Shown here piece after piece: positions 47,526 to 56,047 of a stretch of DNA of 64,000 bases (position 1 is the first letter of the stretch; each line of letters opens with the position of its first letter). A program made the position numbers and the translations under genes. Under the pieces are notes generated by a model, which was not told the DNA's origin, searched no databases, and saw only the letters and a program-made list of their open reading frames with translations. Source of the DNA: Anseongella ginsenosidimutans (GTDB lineage Bacteria; Bacteroidota; Bacteroidia; Sphingobacteriales; Sphingobacteriaceae); contig NZ_CP042432.1 in the NCBI RefSeq assembly GCF_008033235.1, forward strand, positions 3,534,001 through 3,598,000, in the 5' to 3' direction.

Positions 47526-48385
47526 ATGAAAAGAAAGATGATCCGATTATTTACCGGCAGTCTGCTGGTATTGCTCTTACCCGGGGGCCTGCTCGCCCAG
47601 GAAACGTTTCAACCTGAAATAGGCGTTACCGGCTCCCTTGACAATATCCCCTGCTCGCCAAAAACGGCTGCACATTCATCCAGCCTTCGGTAGGTTCCTT
47701 CCTGATGCCGGGTGAAGAAGAAAGCAAGTTTGAAAAAAACCTGGAGAAATATGCCGACGTGCCGGTTAATATTTTCGCCTGCAACGGTTTCATTCCAGGG
47801 TCATTAAAATCCGTAGGCCCCGAACACGACCAGGCAGCCGTCCTGGAATACGCGGAAAAAGTCTTTCAGCGGGCCCAAAAAGCCGACGTAGAAGTAATCG
47901 TTTTCGGAAGCGGCGGCTCCCGCGAGATCCCCGAAGGATTCAGCAAAGAAGAAGCCTTCCGGCAATTCATAGCGCTTGGAAAAAAAATGGCGCCCATCGC
48001 CCAAAAATACGGGATAATCATTTGCATGGAAAACCTGAACAGCACGGAAACGAACATGATCAATACCTTCGAAGAAGCCTACCAGGTAGCAAAAGCGATT
48101 GACCATCCCAATTTCCGGCTGACAGTAGATATTTATCATATGCTGATGGAAAACGAATCGCCTGAAATTATCCGGAAAGCAGCCGACTATATTTACCACT
48201 GCGACCTCGCAGAAAAAGAAGGCCGCGCGGCCCCCGGCGTGCATGGAGAGGATTTCCGCCCTTATTTTAAAGCGTTAAAAGACATTGGTTACAAAGGGAA
48301 AGTAGCCATAGAATGCCGCTGGGACGATATGGAAAAGGAACTTCCCACGGCCGTACAGACGATAAAACAACAAATTAAACTTTAA
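47526..48385 (+). CDS. Secreted xylose-isomerase-like TIM-barrel protein (single-base frameshift at 47648-47651)
   Basis: The first frame has a signal peptide (RLFTGSLLVLLLPGGLLAQ) and EIGVTGSLDNIPCSPK before a stop at 47693. The next frame continues FIQPSVGSFLMPGEEESKFE to 48385. One C added in the CCCC at 47648-47651 gives SLDNIPLLAKNGCTFIQPSV and 286 residues. Core motifs are VIVFGSGGSREIPEGF, GIIICMENLNSTETNMIN and LTVDIYHMLMENESPE, typical of the sugar-phosphate isomerase/epimerase family. A secretion signal is unusual for that family, though common in Bacteroidota. Substrate is unknown. Confidence 0.82.
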
Positions 48386-48414
48386 CAAAACTTAAAATAA
48401 GTTTTGTTAAAGTT
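48378..48414. repeat. Perfect 17-bp inverted repeat over a stop codon
   Basis: AACTTTAACAAAACTTA at 48378-48394 and its exact complement TAAGTTTTGTTAAAGTT at 48398-48414 are separated by AAA. The stop codon of the upstream gene (48383-48385) lies within the left arm. No T-tract follows, so it is not a standard terminator. Confidence 0.85.
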
Positions 48415-48644
48415 AGCTTAAAGTTTCAAGTTCAATGTTTAAAGTTTTTAGCTTTTAGTTTAATGTTAAAGGCTTTAAGTTTAAGGTTTGTAGTTTATAG
48501 TTCTAAGTTGCAAGTTTTGAGTTAGGGAGTTAAGGTGCAAAATGGATTACAAATTGGGCTTGAACTCCACCTTGCAACTTAAAGCGGTTGCGAAGCAACT
48601 TTGAACTTTAAACTGTTTGCGGAGCAAACTTGGAACTTTGAACC
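48415..48644. repeat. Gene-free AAGTT-rich quasi-repeat region with mini-hairpins
   Basis: From about 48415 to 48535 short variants of AAGTTT, TTAAGG and TTTAGTT recur every 6-12 bases. Then come two compact hairpins, GTTGCGAAGCAAC at 48587-48599 and GTTTGCGGAGCAAAC at 48615-48629, each flanked by GAACTTT-like repeats. No open frame of note is present. The GCGAAGC core is known to form an unusually stable small hairpin. Confidence 0.75.
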
Positions 48645-48679
48645 AAAAAAAATCCGGACAAGTCCGGATTTTTTTTTTA
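48645..48679. terminator. Bidirectional terminator between rpsO and the upstream gene
   Basis: AATCCGGAC (48651-48659) pairs perfectly with GTCCGGATT (48662-48670), flanked by A8 on the left and T9 on the right. It stops rpsO on the minus strand and could stop plus-strand transcription. Confidence 0.9.
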
Positions 48680-48946
48680 ACGGCGAAGGCCGAGTTTTTT
48701 GACGATTGCGCGGTAGCGTTCGATATCTTTTTTCATTAGATAATCGAGCTGGGCGCGACGCTTGCCAACCAGCTTCTGAAGTGCGAGCTGGGTAGAAAAG
48801 TCTTTCCTGTTCTTCTTGAGATGCTCAGTCAAATGACTGATCCTGTAAGAGAATAAAGCGATCTGCCCTTCCGGAGAGCCGGTATCTTGTTCGCCTTTTC
48901 CGTGATCCTTAAAGATTTCCTGTTTCTTTTCGGTACTTAAATACAT
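48677..48946 (-). CDS. rpsO: 30S ribosomal protein S15
   Basis: An 89-residue protein with the S15 sequence: DTGSPEGQIALFSYRISHLT, HLKKNRKDFSTQLALQKLVG and KRRAQLDYLMKKDIERY. It binds 16S rRNA during 30S assembly. A perfect terminator overlaps its stop codon. Confidence 0.98.
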   Translation of the reverse strand: MYLSTEKKQEIFKDHGKGEQDTGSPEGQIALFSYRISHLTEHLKKNRKDFSTQLALQKLVGKRRAQLDYLMKKDIERYRAIVKKLGLRR

Positions 48947-49011
48947 TTCCTGAATAATATTAAAGTAAAATCATTAGAAGCACTTTGCTTCTTTCAGGGC
49001 GCAAAGATAGG

Positions 49012-50057
49012 CTAACTACCTTGAAATTCAAACTTTTTGGCTGGTTTATTCAGAAACTCGCCAATGTGGCCGGCCAGCAGCCCGGTTTCTATCAGGAAAC
49101 CGTCATGCCCGTAAACAGAGTCGATTTCCACATAGCTTGCTCCCGGTATGCAGCGGGCAAGGAATTGCTGCTCCATAACTGGAAACAGGACATCGGAAGA
49201 AATGCCTATTACCAGGGTGCGGGCGGATATCCGGCCAAGCGCCTGTTCCAGCCCTTCCCTGCCCCTGCCCACGTTATGGGCATCCATTGTTTTTGAAAGG
49301 GTCCAGTACGAATAGGCATTGAAGCGGTTTACCAGCTTCTGTCCCTGGTATTGCTGGTAGGAAGAGGCCCGGTAATCGTCCAGCACTTCCCTGTCCTTGT
49401 CTGTTTGGGTAAGTTCGTAGGTTTTATAATTCCTGTAAGAAAGCATGGCAATGGAGCGAGCCGTTTTCAGACCTTTGGCGCCGGCATCCGCGGAAGGCAA
49501 GCCAAAGGTTTCGTCGGCCATGAGCGCCATGCGCTGGCTTTCATTGAAAGCGATCCCCCAGGGAGAATGGACGGCATTGGTGGCGATCAGCACGGCGTGC
49601 TGGATTTGCTGCGGTTCGGCAATTGCCCATTCCATGGCCTGCTGCCCCCGAGTGAGCCGCCAAGTACTGTATGGATTCGCTCTATTCCGAGATGCTTTGC
49701 CAAAAGCCGGTGCGCCTTAACCATATCCCGGACCGTTATGGCGGGAAAGCCGCCGTAATAAGGAAGGCCGCTGGCTGGGTTAACGGACAGGGGGCCGGTG
49801 GTCCCGTAGCAGGAACCTATAATATTGGCGCATACGATAAAATGATCGCGGGGATTAAAATAAGCATCTTCGCCAAACAGGCCGGGCCACCATTCCGCCA
49901 CATTAGAGTTGGCGGTAAGTGCATGACAAACCCATATTACATTATTTTTTTCCGGGTCAAAGTCTCCCCAGGTATGGTAGGCAATTTCAAGCTCCGGCAA
50001 ATGGCTTCCGGACTCCAGTTCAAACTTTTCACCGGAAAATATTTTCGCTGCTATCAC
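49012..50057 (-). CDS. metX: Homoserine O-acetyltransferase (single-base frameshift at 49645-49649)
   Basis: The N-terminal frame holds ELEIAYHTWGDFDPEKNNVI, ANSNVAEWWPGLFGEDAYFN and HTVLGGSLGG with the catalytic Ser, then stops at 49587. The second frame resumes MEWAIAEPQQIQHAVLIATN and carries SVYGHDGFLIE with the catalytic His. Adding one G in the G5 run at plus 49645-49649 gives GGSLGGQQAMEWAIAEP and 348 residues, normal for MetX. It acetylates homoserine for methionine synthesis. The start is a GTG at 50057, placed about 20 nt after an intrinsic terminator. Confidence 0.93.
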
Positions 50058-50176
50058 CTCGCAAAATTAATAAAAAAAATGCCTTACTCTCGTAAGGCAA
50101 TAAATATACTGGTTTAGGTTAGACCAGAGAATTAACGTCGCGTAAAGTTTTTTTAACCGCTCTCTAACGCTTGCTA
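50058..50176 (-). promoter_or_regulatory. Structured metX leader with intrinsic terminator (attenuator candidate)
   Basis: On the minus strand a hairpin with stem TGCCTTAC/GTAAGGCA and loop GAGA (plus 50080-50099) is followed by eight T and then, about 20 nt later, the metX GTG. No promoter fits between. Upstream, GTTAGA (plus 50163-50168) pairs with TCTAAC (plus 50118-50123) with an extra GAG/CTC extension, and an alternative CTGGT/ACCAG stem shares those bases, so two folds may compete. Confidence 0.55.
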
Positions 50177-50180
50177 TACA

Positions 50181-50212
50181 CAAATATGATAAAGAATGAC
50201 CTAAGCCGCAAA
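50181..50212 (-). promoter_or_regulatory. Candidate metX promoter
   Basis: Minus-strand TTTG (plus 50209-50212), 20 bp, then CATATTTG (plus 50181-50188), one base from the TAnnTTTG consensus. It would give a leader of about 115 nt. Confidence 0.5.
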
Positions 50213-50324
50213 TTTCCAGGTACTTTTATCAAATTTTCATTAAATCGAAGGTTTTTCGAATAAATTTTGAAATTATCTCAATATTTCTAATAAAATTTTA
50301 AAAACTAGACAATACTAAGGAAAT

Positions 50325-51320
50325 TCAATCGTTCCGGCGCGAGGCCTCTTCTATCAGGAGGGAATAAAATTCACCCATGCTCCTTCCGCTGGCTCTGATC
50401 TGACGCGGAAGAATGCTGTTTTCTGACTGGCCGGGTACCGTATTGACCTCTATAAAATACCAATGCCCTGTTTCTTCCTCTTGTATAAAATCCATTCGCA
50501 CCGCCCCACGGCAATTCAGCCGTTGGTATACCTCTTTTACCAGTTGTTCCAGCGTCAGCCTGGCATTCTCCGGCAAACGACCTGGAGTGATCTCTTCGGA
50601 GGCACCGGGGCTGTACTTGGCTTCAAAATCAAAAAAGTCCCTCCCGGGAATGATCTCGGTGGAAGGCAGTACTTCCAGTTCCCCTCCTACCCGGAAGGCT
50701 CCTACGCTGTACTCCCGCCCCTTTATATATTCCTCCACCAAAACCTGGCCGTCCTCGCGGAATGCCCTTTCCAGCGCTGGCTCCAGCTCCTCCCAGCTGC
50801 CGACCTTCGACATACCTATGCTGGACCCTCCGTTATTCGGCTTTACAAACAAAGGAAGCTGAAGGTGCCGGCAGCTTTCCAGCATGCCGGCGGCCCATTC
50901 ACGGAAAAGCTGTACGGAACCGGCAAGATGCAGTCCTTCGGTTCCCGCCAATATGTTCTTCGTATAGCTTTTATTCATGGTAATAGCAGAAGTAGTCACA
51001 TCGCAGGTGGTGTAGGGTATGTCAAGTAACTCCAGGTACCCCTGCAGCCGGCCGTCCTCACCGGGGCTGCCATGTATGGCGATCAGCGCGACATCGAAAA
51101 CCACCTTGCTCGTTTCTAACCGGATGGAAAAATCGTTTTTATCAACCGGCCAGCGCGTTCCCGCGCCGTCTTCATGAAACCAGCCCTCCCGGCTGATGAC
51201 CACTTTATACACTTCATATTTTTCTCTGTCTATATTCGCCGCAATCGTATCGGCTGTTTGCAGGGAAATCACATATTCGCCTGTGAATCCCCCGGCCAGA
51301 AGTGCTATCTTTTTTTTCAT
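50325..51320 (-). CDS. ddl: D-alanine--D-alanine ligase
   Basis: A 331-residue ATP-grasp ligase: KKIALLAGGFTGEYVISLQT, IHGSPGEDGRLQGYLELLDI, KPNNGGSSIGMSKVGSW, VEEYIKGREYSVGAFRV and FIEVNTVPGQSENSILPRQI with Mg-binding Glu/Asn. The start is the ATG at 51320. It makes the D-Ala-D-Ala end of peptidoglycan precursors. It lies directly upstream of metX and is divergent from the PASTA gene. Confidence 0.95.
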   Translation of the reverse strand: MKKKIALLAGGFTGEYVISLQTADTIAANIDREKYEVYKVVISREGWFHEDGAGTRWPVDKNDFSIRLETSKVVFDVALIAIHGSPGEDGRLQGYLELLDIPYTTCDVTTSAITMNKSYTKNILAGTEGLHLAGSVQLFREWAAGMLESCRHLQLPLFVKPNNGGSSIGMSKVGSWEELEPALERAFREDGQVLVEEYIKGREYSVGAFRVGGELEVLPSTEIIPGRDFFDFEAKYSPGASEEITPGRLPENARLTLEQLVKEVYQRLNCRGAVRMDFIQEEETGHWYFIEVNTVPGQSENSILPRQIRASGRSMGEFYSLLIEEASRRND

Positions 51321-51412
51321 TTCGCATACTAAAAACGTGAAAATATTTGTTAGTACCAAACGCGCAATAGCGTTGCGCCGGCACCTTATTAACCATCAAA
51401 ATTTATTTTTTT

Positions 51413-51420
51413 GCTATGTT
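51413..51420 (+). promoter_or_regulatory. -7-like element for the PASTA operon
   Basis: TATGTTTG matches TAnnTTTG and lies 24 bp before the PASTA start codon. No convincing -33 box was seen. Confidence 0.35.
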
Positions 51421-51443
51421 TGGGCCAAAATCATAAACAACGT

Positions 51444-52196
51444 ATGCAGAGACTGATATTGTTTTTGAAAACCCCTGAATTCCGAAAAAACCTGGTGTAC
51501 GCATTGTTGTTCTTCCTGGGTTTATTTCTCCTGATCATCTTCGGCCTCAGGATCTATACAAGACAGGACACCTTCCTGAGCGTACCGGATTTCAGAGGGC
51601 TTACCGAAGAACAGGCACAAAAGGCAGCGGGAAGTGATTTTAAACTGGATATCGGCTATACCTATGTAAATGATAAACCCCGCGGCGTTGTGCTGGATCA
51701 GTTCCCCCACCCCCAGGATAAAGTAAAACCCGGCCGTTCAATTTACCTGAATGTTGTTTCCACGGAAGAACCGGTAGTAAAGCTGCCCAACCTGCTTCAG
51801 GTTTCCAAGCGCGAAGCGGAAGCGGTATTACAGAGCTACGGCATCAAAATAAACGAACTTATCTATAAACGGGATGAAGCGCGCGATATGGTGCTGGAAG
51901 TAGAATACCAGGGCAAAAAGATAGAACCAGGCACGGAATTACCGAAAGGCGCCGAAGTAGTCCTTTACCTGGGCGACGGGTTTGGCAGTGAAATTGTAGT
52001 TGTTCCCGACTGTACCGGCCTCGAACTGGCGGAAGCGGAAATGCTCATCAAGGCGTTTACCCTTCTGGTTGGAAACGTGCATTATGATGACGACGTGAGA
52101 AATAAGGATAGGGCGGTAGTTTACCGTTTGGAACCGGCTGCCGGCGATTCGGTCGAATTCGGAACCCGGATAGACATATTTATGCAGCGGGATTAA
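51444..52196 (+). CDS. Membrane-anchored protein with three PASTA repeats
   Basis: An N-terminal transmembrane helix (NLVYALLFFLGLFLLIIFGL) is followed by three PASTA modules at about residues 50-110, 115-180 and 185-250 (VPDFRGLTEEQAQKAAG; LPNLLQVSKREAEAVLQSYG; VPDCTGLELAEAEMLI). PASTA domains bind peptidoglycan fragments; here there is no kinase or transpeptidase domain. The ATG at 51444 is preferred. It is followed by mltG, a thioesterase and a YihY protein on the same strand, and is divergent from ddl, so the local theme is cell wall. Confidence 0.92.
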   Translation: MQRLILFLKTPEFRKNLVYALLFFLGLFLLIIFGLRIYTRQDTFLSVPDFRGLTEEQAQKAAGSDFKLDIGYTYVNDKPRGVVLDQFPHPQDKVKPGRSIYLNVVSTEEPVVKLPNLLQVSKREAEAVLQSYGIKINELIYKRDEARDMVLEVEYQGKKIEPGTELPKGAEVVLYLGDGFGSEIVVVPDCTGLELAEAEMLIKAFTLLVGNVHYDDDVRNKDRAVVYRLEPAAGDSVEFGTRIDIFMQRD

Positions 52197-52301
52197 TCCT
52201 CCTGAGCCGCGAACCTGTTTGCCGCAAGCAGACCGCAAACAGGCCTTGTAGCAGGAACCCGAAGGCAGCAAGCCGGTGAGAGCCCATGAAATGCGATTTA
52301 A

Positions 52302-53339
52302 ATGAAAAAGAAAACGATTCTTTTGATCTTCCTGCTGCTACTGGTCCTTTGCCTGGGAGCGGCAGCCTGGTTTTACCTGCGTATATACGGCCCTAACGTA
52401 CAGCTGAAAAACGGCAAAGAAGCACATTATCTTTATATTCCTACCGGCGCTACGTTTGAAAACGTGGAAGACAGCCTGACCGGCAACAACTTCATTAAGA
52501 ATATAAATAGTTTCCGGTGGGTAGCCGAACTTATGGAATACCCTTCCTATGTCAAGGCAGGCCGGTACAAGATCAGCAAAGGGATGAGTAACCGCGCCCT
52601 CATCAGCAAGCTCAGGGCCGGGGAACAGGAAGCCGTGTCGCTTACCTTTAATAATATTCGCACAAAGGAAAATTTCGCAGCCTTTATAGGAAGGGAACTG
52701 GAGCCGGATTCACTGGACTTCCTTCAGATGCTGAATGATACCGCTTTTGCGGAAAAGCTCGGATTCAGTACGGAAACCATCTATACGATGTTCATCCCCA
52801 ATACCTACAAGGTATTCTGGAATACCCGGCCTGAAGACTTTTTAAATCGCATGCACCAGGAATACGAACGTTTCTGGAACAGCGGCCGGCGTGCTAAGGC
52901 CGAATCCATCGGGCTCAGCCCCCAGGAAGTAAGCATCCTCGCCTCCATCGTTGACCAGGAAACGAATAAAAAAGATGAAATGCCTACGGTGGCCGGGGTC
53001 TATATGAACCGGCTGAATGCCGGACGCCGCCTCGAAGCCGATCCGACCGTTATTTTCGCGCTGGGAGACTTCACGATTCGCCGGGTGCTTAACAGGCACC
53101 TGCGCTACCCTTCACCCTATAACACCTATGTACACCCGGGATTGCCGCCCGGCCCGATCACCATGCCCGCAGTAGCCGCGATCAATGCAGTTCTTGACTA
53201 CGAAAAACATAACTACTTTTATTTCTGCGCGAAAGCGGATTTTTCAGGATACCATGCTTTTGCTGAAACACACAGCCAGCACCTGCAAAATGCCAGAGCC
53301 TTTCAGAAAGCGCTGAACGAGCGCAATATTTTAAGATAA
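52302..53339 (+). CDS. mltG: Endolytic murein transglycosylase MltG
   Basis: A 345-residue protein with one N-terminal membrane helix, a LysM-like segment and the YceG catalytic domain. The catalytic Glu is in LASIVDQETNKKDEMPTVAG, and YPSPYNTYVHPGLPPGPI is conserved. It cuts nascent glycan strands and limits their length. Its TAA is immediately followed by the ATG of the thioesterase with no gap. Confidence 0.95.
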   Translation: MKKKTILLIFLLLLVLCLGAAAWFYLRIYGPNVQLKNGKEAHYLYIPTGATFENVEDSLTGNNFIKNINSFRWVAELMEYPSYVKAGRYKISKGMSNRALISKLRAGEQEAVSLTFNNIRTKENFAAFIGRELEPDSLDFLQMLNDTAFAEKLGFSTETIYTMFIPNTYKVFWNTRPEDFLNRMHQEYERFWNSGRRAKAESIGLSPQEVSILASIVDQETNKKDEMPTVAGVYMNRLNAGRRLEADPTVIFALGDFTIRRVLNRHLRYPSPYNTYVHPGLPPGPITMPAVAAINAVLDYEKHNYFYFCAKADFSGYHAFAETHSQHLQNARAFQKALNERNILR

Positions 53340-53750
53340 ATGTATATCCACGAATCACATATCCGTATCAGGTACAGCGAAACCGACCAGATGGGCTACA
53401 CCTATTACGGAAACTACGCTGCTTTTTACGAAGTAGGGCGCGTGGAAATGCTCCGGAGCCTGGGCCTGACATACCGCAGCTTCGAAGAAAACGGCATTAT
53501 GATGCCTGTGCTGGAATTACATTGCAAATTCATAAAGCCGGCCAGGTATGATGACAAGATCACCGTTCGCACCATATTAAAGGAGGCTCCTGCTGCGCGC
53601 ATACATTTCGATTATGAACTTTACAACGAGGCGGGCGTACTGATCAATACCGGGCATACCAAGCTGGTATTTATCGATATGCAAACAAACCGGCCCCGTA
53701 AGCCGCCCGCGGACTTTATGGAATTGCTGCAACCTTATTTTGAACAGTAG
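53340..53750 (+). CDS. Acyl-CoA thioesterase, hotdog fold
   Basis: A 136-residue 4HBT/YbgC-like thioesterase with RYSETDQMGYTYYGNYAAFYEVGR, where the Asp is the usual catalytic residue, and ELHCKFIKPARYDDKITVRT. Substrate is not defined. The gene starts directly at the mltG stop codon and 23 bp before the YihY gene. Confidence 0.92.
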   Translation: MYIHESHIRIRYSETDQMGYTYYGNYAAFYEVGRVEMLRSLGLTYRSFEENGIMMPVLELHCKFIKPARYDDKITVRTILKEAPAARIHFDYELYNEAGVLINTGHTKLVFIDMQTNRPRKPPADFMELLQPYFEQ

Positions 53751-53773
53751 TACGGATACCTGAAAGGTCAGTC

Positions 53774-54748
53774 ATGGATTGGATCTTTAAATTTCTGGAG
53801 CGCTATCGATTTTACCATTCTTTCCTGGAATGGACATCCCGGGTTATTCTCCCCGGCTTTAACGGGCTTCCCCTGTATACCGTATCCGTTTTCTTTTACA
53901 ACGAACTCCGGAAAGAAGCTCTTTTTACCAAAGCATCCTCCCTTGCCTTTCACTTTTTACTGGCCATTTTCCCCTTCATCATCTTTTTATTTACACTTAT
54001 TCCCCACGTACCCATCCCTGACTTTCAAACCAAGCTCTTCCTCCTGCTGCAGGAAGTGCTGCCCACGCACGCATTCCTGGCGGCGGAAAGCACCATCGGG
54101 GACATCATGAACAACCGTAAGTTTGACCTGCTGTCCATCGGTTTCCTTTCCTCCATGTACTTCTCCACAAACGGCATCGGCACGCTCATGAAAGCCTTCA
54201 ACAAATCCTCTCTTTCTCCCGAAACCCGGCCTTTCCTGAAACAACAATGGACCGCGATATGGCTGACCTTTACGATGGTGCTGCTTCTGGTTGTAAGCGT
54301 GACCAGCATCATCGCCAGTGAACTGCTGATCAGCTGGCTGCGGCGCGAACATATTTTCGTGGGAGGCCTGGTAAGCTTCAGCCTGCAATCCGCCCGCTGG
54401 CTCATTATTGCCGGACTTTACCTGCTGGCCGTGTCCCTGCTTTATTACTATGGACCCTCCCGGCACCGCGAACTGAAATTCTTCACTCCCGGCGCCATCT
54501 TCGCTACCATACTAGCCATTATTGCCTCTATCCTCTTTACCTTTTTCATTAGTAATTTCGGCACCTATAATAAGATCTACGGATCCATCGGCGCCTTGAT
54601 CATCATTATGCTTTGGCTTTATTTCAATTCGATCATCCTCCTGCTTGGTTTCGAACTAAACGCCAGCATAGAACTATCCAAACGAAGCATCAAGGTAGAG
54701 CCCCTGAAAAACACCTACCGGGGAACGGGAACCCAGGCCCAGGCCTGA
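53774..54748 (+). CDS. YihY/virulence factor BrkB family membrane protein
   Basis: A 324-residue polytopic protein of the YihY (formerly RNase BN) family: SSLAFHFLLAIFPFIIFLFT, STNGIGTLMKAFNKSSLSPE, YYYGPSRHRELKFFTPGAIF and YGSIGALIIIMLWLYFNSII. The annotation as ribonuclease was withdrawn, and function is unknown. It closes the PASTA-mltG-thioesterase operon. A tandem repeat follows downstream. Confidence 0.93.
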   Translation: MDWIFKFLERYRFYHSFLEWTSRVILPGFNGLPLYTVSVFFYNELRKEALFTKASSLAFHFLLAIFPFIIFLFTLIPHVPIPDFQTKLFLLLQEVLPTHAFLAAESTIGDIMNNRKFDLLSIGFLSSMYFSTNGIGTLMKAFNKSSLSPETRPFLKQQWTAIWLTFTMVLLLVVSVTSIIASELLISWLRREHIFVGGLVSFSLQSARWLIIAGLYLLAVSLLYYYGPSRHRELKFFTPGAIFATILAIIASILFTFFISNFGTYNKIYGSIGALIIIMLWLYFNSIILLLGFELNASIELSKRSIKVEPLKNTYRGTGTQAQA

Positions 54749-54792
54749 AGCCGACATTCTATGCCTGCAGGCTGACAGCCGGGAAAAACCCT

Positions 54793-54882
54793 GCAGCCGG
54801 AAGCCCCGCAGCCGGAAGCCCCGCAGCCGGAAGCCCCGCAGCAGGAAGCCCCGCAGCCGGAAGCCCCGCAGCAGGAAGCTTT
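54793..54882. repeat. Six-copy 15-bp tandem repeat
   Basis: Six units of GCAGCCGGAAGCCCC or the variant GCAGCAGGAAGCCCC (units 4 and 6; the last ends CTTT) lie head to tail between the convergent YihY and LodB-like genes. Both strands read open (AAGSP or GLPAA) because 15 is a multiple of three, but no start or family supports a gene. Confidence 0.92.
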
Positions 54883-54931
54883 ACGGCCGAGAAAGCCGCC
54901 GCCGGAACAATCACTTCACGCAGCAAGTGCG

Positions 54932-56038
54932 CTAATTCCTGCGCATCCAAAAATCAGACGAAGCCCAGCGTTTTTCCTGCTGGTAGAACAAGCGTCGCAG
55001 CCCCAGGTAATGTTCGAAGTTTCGCGAAATGTCCTGCTGGTAAGTAAGCAATTCCTGCCGGCCTTCACCGGATAACCCTGCCTGTATAACTCCAGCCGCC
55101 CGGCAGGCAGAAGAAATGGCAAATCCAAGCCCCATGGAAGAAACAGGATCGAAGGAAGAAGCCGCGTCGCCGATCGCGATAAAGTTTTCCCGCTGCGAAA
55201 AATCGGACAATTGTGTAAATGCGCTGCGAACCCAGGGGTGGCCATCGCTGCAGGTAGTGCCCGCAGTCCGGCGTTTGATTTGTTTCGTTTGGCTCAAGAA
55301 CGAGTTCCATCCACTGCTTTTGTTCAATTTATACCGCGAAATAATATCTGCGTCGGAAAAGAAAACAACGGCAAGAACGTTCCCGGGCAGAATATTACTA
55401 TACCACCAGCCATGCGGCGCCGACTCCAGGACCAGACCCGGGCCGGCAACTTCCGGATCGGCAACCGTTAAAAATGCACCGGCGCCCATCAGGGAGTCCA
55501 TTTTCTTACAGGGAACAGCGGTTTGCCGGCATACGTTCGCCTGGCGGCCGGTAGCGTCTACCAGAAACCGTGCATTAACGGTAAACTTGCCCTTCTCCAC
55601 ATGTTCCAGTTCAATTTCCCAATGCTCACCGGCAGTCTGATGGTATCGAAGGCATTTGGTCCGGGGAAAAACCCGGCCACCTCTTTCAGCGACCTTTTTT
55701 ACCAGCAGCAGATCAAACTTTTCCCGATCCAGCTGGTAACTAGCTTGTTCGGTTGTAAAAATGGCATCGCGGTTCACCGGCAAGTCGCTTCCCCAATAAG
55801 AAACACTTCCGTAAGTCGGAAAGAAACTGCCGGGCTCAAACTCATCCCGGTCAATTTTCAGATACCGGGCAAGGTCAAAAATACTGGCGGAAACGTGTTC
55901 ACCCGGACGCAGCCTGTCCAGCGAAGATTGTTCCACCAGCGTCACCTGCACATCTGAATAAGTTAAAAGGCTTAAAGCGGCGGAGGCGCCTGCCGGCCCT
56001 CCGCCAACAATAAGCACATCTGTTTCCATCTTCCTCAT
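54932..56038 (-). CDS. LodB-like FAD-dependent maturase of a quinone-cofactor oxidase
   Basis: A 368-residue flavoprotein with the FAD-binding motif VLIVGGGPAGASAALSLL at the start, a mid-protein DATGRQANV and the C-terminal FIAIGDAASSFDPVSSMGLG motif shared by tryptophan-modifying flavoproteins (LodB, halogenase-like). In the Lod/Gox systems this partner hydroxylates the tryptophan that becomes the cysteine tryptophylquinone of the oxidase. Its gene begins 9 bp after the LodA-like gene, which strongly supports that role. An in-frame ATG at 56029 (METDVLIVGGG) is an alternative start. Confidence 0.85.
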   Translation of the reverse strand: MRKMETDVLIVGGGPAGASAALSLLTYSDVQVTLVEQSSLDRLRPGEHVSASIFDLARYLKIDRDEFEPGSFFPTYGSVSYWGSDLPVNRDAIFTTEQASYQLDREKFDLLLVKKVAERGGRVFPRTKCLRYHQTAGEHWEIELEHVEKGKFTVNARFLVDATGRQANVCRQTAVPCKKMDSLMGAGAFLTVADPEVAGPGLVLESAPHGWWYSNILPGNVLAVVFFSDADIISRYKLNKSSGWNSFLSQTKQIKRRTAGTTCSDGHPWVRSAFTQLSDFSQRENFIAIGDAASSFDPVSSMGLGFAISSACRAAGVIQAGLSGEGRQELLTYQQDISRNFEHYLGLRRLFYQQEKRWASSDFWMRRN

Positions 56039-56047
56039 CCCTGCGCG

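Noticed and set aside
48415-48644. Possible CRISPR array
   Set aside because: Repeats have no constant unit or spacer length and no cas genes are near.
3783-49649. Phase variation as cause of the frameshifts
   Set aside because: Runs are only three to six bases and include thrS and aspartate kinase, where switching off would be lethal or costly.
50058-50324. SAM-I or SAM-II riboswitch before metX
   Set aside because: Key conserved core elements of these classes were not seen by eye; a covariance search is needed to be certain.
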